From contig CAYWPG010000009.1 of the NCBI GenBank assembly GCA_964460035.1, positions 33,419 through 97,418 on the forward strand: DNA of 64,000 nt. The letters run 5' to 3'. The notes beneath the pieces are model-generated. The model worked only from the letters and a program-made list of their open reading frames with translations, did no database searches and was not told the DNA's origin. The stretch is from CAYWPG01 sp964460035. Its GTDB lineage: Bacteria > Pseudomonadota > Gammaproteobacteria > Nitrococcales > AK92. Of this stretch, positions 58,962 through 64,000 are shown piece after piece; positions within the stretch are counted from its first letter, which is position 1, and each line of letters starts with the position of its first letter. Made by a program: the position numbers and the translations under genes.

Positions 58962-60094
58962 AGCTGAGTCGCCGGATCGTCCTGCAAGCGGCGGTCGAGA
59001 ATGAATACGGGGTCGATCCGGGGTCTGGATACCAGGCGATCCTGCTGCGGGCCGGCTCCGAGATCACGCCGGCGGGGGAGTACACCGAGCGCGATGTGCT
59101 GCGCGATACGCTCTCGCCGCAGGGCGGCGTGGTCACCGCCAAACAGTACGAACTCTCGTTGCCGGTGGAGCTGCGCGGCGGGGGCCTGAACGCGGGCGTG
59201 ATCGTGCCGCCCGAGGTCGACCCGCTGCTGCGCGCCTCCTGCCTGCGGCGTGAGGACGCGGTGGTGCTCGAGCTCAGCGGCGTCGTCGGCAAGTTCGCCG
59301 AGGGCGATGAGCTGAAAGGGCCCGGTAACGTCACCGTCGGCATCGTGGTCGATCATGCGGACGGCAAGTTGTTCGTGCGCGCGGTGGAGTCCGACCCGGC
59401 CGAGGGCGATACCGTCGCCCAAGGCGGCGCCTCGGCCACGGTGGATGCTGTGCACGATGCGCTCTGCTACCGGCCGGTCAGCCAGTCGCAGGACTGGGAG
59501 TCGGTTACCCTGCGCTACTACCTCGACGGGATTCGCCACGTGGGTGCCGGGATTCGCGGCTCGGTGGCCTTCCAGGGCAGCGTGCGCCAGATCCCGACGC
59601 TCACCTTCCAGTGCCAGGGCCTGTTCTCGCCGCCAACGGATGAGAGCAACCCCGCGGCCACGTACTCCCAGGTGGTACCGGCGCCGGTCATGGGCGCGCG
59701 CGTGCAGCTGGGCGATCTCGATATGAGCCTGATGGCGATCACCGAGCTGTCGCTGGATCAGGGCAACGAGGTCAGCGCCCGCGAGGACGTGCAGGCCCCC
59801 GATGCCATTCGCGGCTTCGGTGTGACGGCGCGCAACCCCCAGGTCGGGCTCAACCCGGAGGTTGTGCCGCTCGCCGACTACAACCCGATCGAGGACTGGA
59901 GCAAGGCGACCCGGCGCAAAGTTTACTGGGATATCGGCCACACCGATGGCGAGCGCTGCCGCATGATCATGCCGCGCGTACAGGTCAGCTCGCCCAGCTA
60001 CCAGGACCGTAACGGCACCGCCGCCTACCAGCTCACCGGCACGCCGATCGGATCGGACGCCGGCGATGACGAGTTCTACATCATTTTCTACTGA
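58958..60094 (+). CDS. Major tail (tube) protein
   Basis: A 378-residue tail tube protein; N-terminal ILLRAGSEITPAGEYTERDVLRDTLSP (about 28-54, read in parts) and the core SQDWESVTLRYYLDGIRHVG (about 170-189) are typical of lambdoid/Pseudomonas siphovirus tube proteins of this larger class. It is followed by the two-frame tail chaperone, supporting the assignment. Confidence 0.8.
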   Translation: MKLSRRIVLQAAVENEYGVDPGSGYQAILLRAGSEITPAGEYTERDVLRDTLSPQGGVVTAKQYELSLPVELRGGGLNAGVIVPPEVDPLLRASCLRREDAVVLELSGVVGKFAEGDELKGPGNVTVGIVVDHADGKLFVRAVESDPAEGDTVAQGGASATVDAVHDALCYRPVSQSQDWESVTLRYYLDGIRHVGAGIRGSVAFQGSVRQIPTLTFQCQGLFSPPTDESNPAATYSQVVPAPVMGARVQLGDLDMSLMAITELSLDQGNEVSAREDVQAPDAIRGFGVTARNPQVGLNPEVVPLADYNPIEDWSKATRRKVYWDIGHTDGERCRMIMPRVQVSSPSYQDRNGTAAYQLTGTPIGSDAGDDEFYIIFY

Positions 60095-60102
60095 GGTTGC
60101 CC

Positions 60103-60435
60103 ATGGCCCTGAAGATCGCTACGCAGCGCCGGTACAGCTGGCCGGTGAAAGTCCACCGCGCTAACGACGGCAGGTTCGACACCTACCAGTTCACCGCGCA
60201 CTTTGAGAGCCTGACCACGCCCGAGCTGGAAGAGCTGACCCAGAGCGGGCAGACCTCTATGGATCTGGTGCGCAAGAAGCTGGTCGGCTGGGAAGACGTC
60301 AAGGACGCGGACGGCGCTCCGCTGGAGTTCAACGAGCAGCACAAAGAGCTAGCCCTGGCCGATCTGGATGTGCTGCGCGGGCTGGTCCGGGCCATTCTCG
60401 AGAGCGCTACCGGCGGGCCTGACATAAAAAACTAG
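60103..60435 (+). CDS. Tail assembly chaperone, short form (gpG-like)
   Basis: A 110-residue protein with a TYQFTAHFESLTTPELEEL block and an acidic C-terminus (SATGGPDIKN). It lies between tail tube and tape measure, the lambda gpG position. ATG 60103 (MALKIATQRR) has CTGAGG upstream. The last sense codons ATA AAA AAC, directly before TAG, form a -1 slippery heptamer, so a fraction of ribosomes should make the longer gpGT-like form. Confidence 0.82.
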   Translation: MALKIATQRRYSWPVKVHRANDGRFDTYQFTAHFESLTTPELEELTQSGQTSMDLVRKKLVGWEDVKDADGAPLEFNEQHKELALADLDVLRGLVRAILESATGGPDIKN

Positions 60436-60773
60436 AGGCCGCGGCGCGCTATCTGGTCACCCGCGATAGCGCCGCCGCGGATCTCGAAGGGCTCCCGCCC
60501 GAGCTGCAAGAGCAAATCCGGGCCGATCTCGCGGCCCGCTATCCCGACGTTGAAGTCTGGCCCGAGAATCAAGAGGCCGCCGAGGTGTTCATCGCCTGCC
60601 TGACGCAGTGGGAGTACCCGCCGATGGGCGGGGTGCCGCTGGGTCTCGATTACCCGGCCGTGGAGTCTGTGATGCGCATGCTGAGTGTGGCCGATCAAAA
60701 CGACTGTTTTCGGCGCGTACAGATCATGGAGCGCGCCGCGCTGGAAGAGCTGAGGAAGCAGCATGGCCAGTAA
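60103..60773 (+). CDS. Tail assembly chaperone, -1 frameshift form (gpGT-like)
   Basis: Programmed -1 frameshift product, about 223 residues: the 110-residue short form continues at CTA 60432 in the -1 frame for 113 more residues (LEAAARYLVTRDS ... KQHGQ) to TAA 60771-60773. The extension has no good start of its own in its first part (its first ATG is at 60623 or internal), yet it is conserved-looking (VFIACLTQWEYPPMGG, LGLDYPAVESVM). It overlaps the tape-measure start by 11 nt. The GT form in lambda recruits tube subunits to the tape measure. Confidence 0.78.
60426..60480 (+). promoter_or_regulatory. Programmed -1 ribosomal frameshift signal
   Basis: Slippery heptamer A AAA AAC at 60426-60432 in the zero frame, followed directly by TAG. 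After a 6-nt spacer, a stem-loop starts: CCGCGGCGCGCTATC (60439-60453) pairs with GATAGCGCCGCCGCGG (60465-60480), 15 bp with a single-base bulge, loop 11 nt. Heptamer, spacer and stem are all in the range known to stimulate -1 frameshifting. Confidence 0.88.
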
Positions 60774-62787
60774 AGCGACCCAGGACATCGAGGTCGGCAT
60801 ACGGCTGCGGACAGACGAAAAGGGCACCGTCCGCGCCATGGCGCTCACGCGGACGGAGCTGAATCGGCTCCGGCGCGAGCTGGATACGAGCCGCAAGAGC
60901 ACGAACCTGAACAACCGCGAGCTGGATACGAGCCGCAAGAGCACGAACCTGAACAACCGCGAGCTGGAGCGCTGGAGCCGCAACCTGCTCGATGTGCGCC
61001 GCATCATGGCCGTGCTCACCACCGGCACCATGGCGCTGTTCGTGCGGCGTCAGATCGACAGCGCGGCGGCGATCAAAGACGCTGCCAATATCGCCGGGCT
61101 GTACGTCGAAGAGCTGCAGGAGATGCGGTTCGCGTTCGCCGAGTTGAACGGTGTCGCCACTGATCTTACCGACAACGCGCTGCAGCGTTTCAACCGGCGC
61201 TTGGGTCTGGCGGCTCACAACGCGGGGCCAGCCATCACCGCCTACCGCCAGTTCAACATCGCGCTGCACGATGCGAATGGCAATCTGCGCGCGACCGGCG
61301 ACGTGCTCGATGAGACCATCGCGCGGCTGGCGGCGATCGAGGACCCGGCGACCCGAGCCGCCTACGCCTCGGCCTTCTTCGGCGACGATGCCGGCCCCAA
61401 GCTGGCAGCCGCCCTGGGCCAGGGAATCGACGCGATGGAGACGGCCCGGCAGAAAGCGCACGCGCTTGGCCTGGTGCTCTCGAAGGATCAGGTGGACGCG
61501 GCCAGCCGCGCCAGCAGGGAGCTACATCTTCTGTTCCAGGTGCTGCGGACCAACGTCCAGTCGGGCATCCTGCAGGGGCTGACGGGCGAGATGGGCAGCA
61601 TGGCCGAGGTTCTGGCCGATCCCCAATTCCGCGACGGGCTGCGGGATATTGGCCACTTCTTCGGCAGCTCGGTGCGATTCCTGGTCGACAATGCGGAAGT
61701 GATCGCGCGCACGGCGCGCGCGCTGGCCATGATCGGTGCCGGAGCTTATGTCGGTCGCACGTTCGGTGGGGGGCGCGGCGCTATTGTCGGCGCAGGGGTA
61801 GGCGCCGGAGCGGCGACGCTGCTAGAACTCATGGCGAGCGCGAACGAGATCCAGGACTCATTGGTGCAAGGGACCCACAACGCGGGCCGAGGGTTCGACA
61901 GCATTCTCGGCGCCGGCCTTGGGGATCAAGACCTAGCCAAGCGCATGGCCGACCACCTCAAGGGCGTGCAGCTGGAGATCGACCTGCTCACCAAGACGCT
62001 GCCCGTCGCGGAGGAAGAGACATACCGATTTGCGCTTGGGGTGGGGCAGCTGGACGTCGCGATTGCGGAGCTCGGCGATACCACCGGCGGCTCGCTGAGT
62101 CAGTGGCAGAATTTCAACGCCGCCCTACGCCAGCGCGCCGGGCTGCAGGCGGCGGCGGATCTGATCAAACAGACTGCGACCGACGAAGAGAAAATGATCG
62201 CGGCGACTCGGGAGCTGAACCGCCTCAAACCGTACCTGGTCGATCTGCTTGGCGATGAGGCCGCGGCGCAGGAGCGCATCAACCGCGCCCTGCGCGAGTA
62301 CGATGCGGACGCCAGGCGCGCGGCAGATGCAGCCAACCGCTTCGGCATGACGTTCGCCAGCGCGCTGGAAGATGCCATTGTCCAGGGCGAGAATTTTCGC
62401 GGCATCCTGCGCGGGCTGCTGGATGACATCAAGCGCTTGATCGTCCGCATCATGATCACCGAGCGGCTCGCCAAAGGGGTCTCCCTGGGCGCCAACCGGC
62501 TGTTTGGGCTGGACGGGGCCCGCGCCGACGGCGGCCCGGTTCGCGCGGGTGGCCGCTACCTGGTCGGCGAGCGCGGCCCGGAAATATTCGTGCCGGATGC
62601 GTCGGGGATCATCGTGCCCAATCATGCGCTAGGGGGCGGCTCGGTCCAGATCACGCAAAGCATCGACGCGCGTGGCGCCGATCCCGGCACCGAGCAGCGC
62701 CTACGTCAGGCGATGGAGATCTCCAAACGCGAGACCATCGCGGCGATCCAGCGCTGGCAGGCCAATCGCGGCCGAGCGCGGTTCTAG
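60763..62787 (+). CDS. Tape measure protein
   Basis: A 674-residue tail-length ruler. The N-terminal ~75 residues are charged helix containing a tandem 14-residue duplication. Next come long helical repeats, a hydrophobic/Gly-rich segment (about 315-355, ALAMIGAGAYVGRTFGGGRG), and a C-terminal Gly-rich domain with GGRYLVGERGPEIFVP (about 595-610), which is common in tape measures of this group. Short for a ruler, so a relatively short tail is expected (length-tail relation is established knowledge). Confidence 0.88.
   Translation: MASKATQDIEVGIRLRTDEKGTVRAMALTRTELNRLRRELDTSRKSTNLNNRELDTSRKSTNLNNRELERWSRNLLDVRRIMAVLTTGTMALFVRRQIDSAAAIKDAANIAGLYVEELQEMRFAFAELNGVATDLTDNALQRFNRRLGLAAHNAGPAITAYRQFNIALHDANGNLRATGDVLDETIARLAAIEDPATRAAYASAFFGDDAGPKLAAALGQGIDAMETARQKAHALGLVLSKDQVDAASRASRELHLLFQVLRTNVQSGILQGLTGEMGSMAEVLADPQFRDGLRDIGHFFGSSVRFLVDNAEVIARTARALAMIGAGAYVGRTFGGGRGAIVGAGVGAGAATLLELMASANEIQDSLVQGTHNAGRGFDSILGAGLGDQDLAKRMADHLKGVQLEIDLLTKTLPVAEEETYRFALGVGQLDVAIAELGDTTGGSLSQWQNFNAALRQRAGLQAAADLIKQTATDEEKMIAATRELNRLKPYLVDLLGDEAAAQERINRALREYDADARRAADAANRFGMTFASALEDAIVQGENFRGILRGLLDDIKRLIVRIMITERLAKGVSLGANRLFGLDGARADGGPVRAGGRYLVGERGPEIFVPDASGIIVPNHALGGGSVQITQSIDARGADPGTEQRLRQAMEISKRETIAAIQRWQANRGRARF
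60874..60968 (+). repeat. 42-bp perfect tandem duplication in tape-measure gene
   Basis: The unit beginning CGCGAGCTGGATACGAGCCG is present at 60874-60915 and 60916-60957 without mismatch, followed by an 11-nt partial third copy (60958-60968). It is in frame and duplicates 14 residues (RELDTSRKSTNLNN). Identity down to every third base indicates a recent slippage or recombination event. Confidence 0.95.
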
Positions 62788-63122
62788 TCCACGTCGAGCT
62801 TGGGCGCGGTGCGGGGCGCTGGGCGAAGGCGTCGTGCGGCGCGAGCCGGGGGTGGCGTCGTGGGGCGCAATAGCAGCGCGAGTGCGGCGATGGCTGCCGT
62901 CACTGTCGCCCACAGCAGCAAATGCACGAACCCTGACACCCAGGTAACGACCCCTGTAATCTCAGTCGCGCTCTCGGATGGTAGACCGGCAATGCGGGCG
63001 ACCTCAGGGGCGATCGCGTGAGTGAGCCAGGCGCCTTGCGCAAAGGATCCGCCAACCGCCACCGTCCAGGCGATCAGCGCGACGATCATGACCCAATAGA
63101 ATGTCTTGCGTACCGCGTACAT
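62784..63122 (-). CDS. Reverse-strand membrane protein (candidate moron)
   Basis: A 112-residue protein encoded against the tail operon. Two hydrophobic segments: about 10-30 (YWVMIVALIAWTVAVGGSFA) and about 60-85 (GVVTWVSGFVHLLLWATVTA...). The tail is Arg/Pro-rich (ARRLRPAPRTAPK). Single reverse genes between late genes are typical morons, often lysogenic-conversion or superinfection-exclusion factors. Overlaps the tape-measure 3' end by 4 nt. The start at 63122 has AGGCAG upstream; no family recognised. Confidence 0.65.
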   Translation of the reverse strand: MYAVRKTFYWVMIVALIAWTVAVGGSFAQGAWLTHAIAPEVARIAGLPSESATEITGVVTWVSGFVHLLLWATVTAAIAALALLLRPTTPPPARAARRLRPAPRTAPKLDVD

Positions 63123-63161
63123 AGAGCTGCCTGTTCTTCGTGTTTAAGGGAAGTCTAGTCA

Positions 63162-63737
63162 ATGTCGCTGCCGACTGCTCTGGCTCGGGTAACGATCACT
63201 CAGCGGCTGAACATCCGCCAGACGCGCAGCCCGTTCACCGGCCGCAGCCAGCGCCAACGCGGCGCTAACGAGTGGTGGGAGGCCGACCTGACGCTCCCGC
63301 CGCTGCGGGATCACGAGGCGGCTGCGTGGCGCAGCTTTCTGCTTGCGCTAGGCGGTCGCGCCGGCACGTTCCGCTTTGGCCCGCTGCGCACGAATCGCGG
63401 CCGGGGCGGCGAGGGCGTGGTGGACGGCGCTGGCCAGCGCGGCCGGCGGCTGCTGACCCGTGGCTGGGGCGTGCTGCACACAGGCGTGTTGCTGCCGGGC
63501 GATCATTTCGAGCTGCAGGGGCGCTTGTATATGGTCACTGCGCCCGTGGAGGCCAGCATCAGCGGGCGCGCTGAGATACCGATCTGGCCGCGGCTGCGGA
63601 CGGTGCCGCCGGACGGCGCCGTCCTCACGCTCGATGCCCCCACCGGGCTGTGGCGCTTGGACAGCGATGAGCTCACGTTCGCCATTCGCCCCGGCCGCTA
63701 TACCGACATCCGCCTGCGTGCAGTAGAGGCGCTATGA
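63162..63737 (+). CDS. Phage tail protein (distal tail type), hypothetical
   Basis: A 191-residue protein following the tape measure: ITQRLNIRQTRSPFTGRSQRQRG, ADLTLPPLRDHEAAAWRSFLLALGGRAGTFRFG (described in parts; about 41-73) and a C-terminal beta-rich region. This resembles distal-tail/baseplate-hub adaptor proteins of siphoviruses, but no single decisive motif is seen. Stop overlaps the next start. Confidence 0.65.
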   Translation: MSLPTALARVTITQRLNIRQTRSPFTGRSQRQRGANEWWEADLTLPPLRDHEAAAWRSFLLALGGRAGTFRFGPLRTNRGRGGEGVVDGAGQRGRRLLTRGWGVLHTGVLLPGDHFELQGRLYMVTAPVEASISGRAEIPIWPRLRTVPPDGAVLTLDAPTGLWRLDSDELTFAIRPGRYTDIRLRAVEAL

Positions 63738-64000
63738 GAGACCTGACGCCCGAGACCATCGCCGAGCTGCGCGAGCGCGAGCTCGAGCCCATCCTGCTGT
63801 TCGAGGGGGATTTTGCCGGCATCGCCGTGCGGCTGTGGACCGGCTACGGCGCGCTCTTCTGGGGCGGGCATGAGTGGGATGGCGTGGGCCTGCTGCTGGG
63901 TGTCACGCCCATTGAAGAGGCGGCCGAGGCGCGCAACGTGGGTTTTAGCGTGAGCCTGTCCGGGGTGCCGCCGGAGTCCATCGCGCTGGCGATCAGCGAG
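63734..64000 (+). CDS. Tail/baseplate protein, truncated by window end
   Basis: Begins at ATG 63734 (sharing ATGA with the previous stop) and runs open to the edge, giving 89 residues: ELEPILLFEGDFAGIAVRLW, GALFWGGHEWDGVGLLLGV, PIEEAAEARNVGFSVSLSG. The W-rich block resembles DUF2163/BR0599-like minor tail proteins that follow the tape measure in many siphoviruses. The rest lies beyond the window. Confidence 0.6.
   Translation, partial: MRDLTPETIAELRERELEPILLFEGDFAGIAVRLWTGYGALFWGGHEWDGVGLLLGVTPIEEAAEARNVGFSVSLSGVPPESIALAISE

Larger units (their letters stand above)
37952..64000 (+). mobile_element. Temperate tailed-phage prophage inserted in dusA (left part)
   Basis: Everything right of dusA is phage: integrase, immunity, replication, lysis, packaging, capsid and tail genes in lambda-like order. 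The left junction is in or just before the 5' end of dusA. The right junction is beyond the window, and tail genes are still running at 64000. All recognised morphogenesis genes have intact frames, so the prophage may be functional. The Nu1/GpA terminase, gpW, gpZ and frameshifted tail chaperones suggest a siphovirus-type virion, though tail class is not proven. Confidence 0.93.

Noticed and set aside
58706..59941. 411-codon minus-strand frame opposite tail tube gene
   Set aside because: Shadow frame of the tube protein; low-complexity His/Arg composition.
1..64000. CRISPR arrays and insertion sequences
   Set aside because: I saw no regularly spaced direct repeats with unique spacers, and no DDE transposase or IS terminal inverted repeats. 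The iteron array at 48255-48513 has spacing too short and irregular for CRISPR.

Overview
The window is about 64 kb of GC-rich chromosome from a gammaproteobacterium. The evidence is the gene order kdsA-eno-ftsB-ispD-ispF-truD ... surE-pcm-yqaA-nlpD-rpoS, a hom-thrC pair, an rpfE-like gene next to recJ, and a cysI-DUF934 sulfur-assimilation pair. The pattern fits a Pseudomonas/Chromatiales-like lineage; genus cannot be given from sequence alone.

Positions 1-37,950 are chromosomal core. From the left: the 3' part of kdsA, enolase, the divisome protein FtsB, two MEP isoprenoid enzymes, and TruD, convergent with an Smr-domain protein. Next is a tightly overlapping stress/envelope operon, surE-pcm-yqaA-nlpD, followed by rpoS with its own sigma70-type promoter and an A-rich leader. 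Then come an Mth938-domain protein, threonine biosynthesis (hom, thrC), an rpfE-like gene, recJ, a tail-specific protease, pepN, an alpha/beta hydrolase, a type II NADH dehydrogenase, cysI with DUF934, an orphan type IV pilin-like gene, pyrD and tRNA-Ser(UGA). After those lie a CHASE-PAS histidine kinase, a CoA-type Nudix hydrolase, a class II amidotransferase, a PilZ protein, an FAH-family enzyme, a SelT/W/H-type protein, an L,D-transpeptidase and dusA.

From about 37,950 to the right edge the window is a temperate tailed-phage prophage, inserted at the 5' end of dusA with its tyrosine integrase directly beside the junction. It runs: integrase; a leftward operon of small genes ending in a PrtN-like regulator; an immunity region (cI, cro and matched PL/PR promoters carrying the same 13-bp operator); a delayed-early gene, a small zinc protein and a Toprim/VapE-type primase-helicase; an array of eleven 9-bp iterons that looks like a replication origin; a candidate late regulator with terminator; a lysis block with overlapping spanins; terminase (Nu1/GpA type), gpW, portal, a ClpP-protease/major-capsid fusion, DUF2190 and head-tail genes; then tail tube, frameshifted tail chaperones, tape measure, a reverse-strand membrane-protein moron and distal tail genes. 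The right end of the prophage is outside the window.

The strongest non-gene signals are: (1) a textbook -1 frameshift site (A AAA AAC, a 6-nt spacer, then a 15-bp stem-loop) joining the two tail chaperone frames; (2) the iteron array after the primase gene; (3) identical operator/promoter architecture at PL and PR; (4) a 42-bp perfect tandem duplication in the tape-measure gene; (5) a 15/16-nt copy of the tRNA-Ser 3' end about 190 bp downstream of the tRNA.
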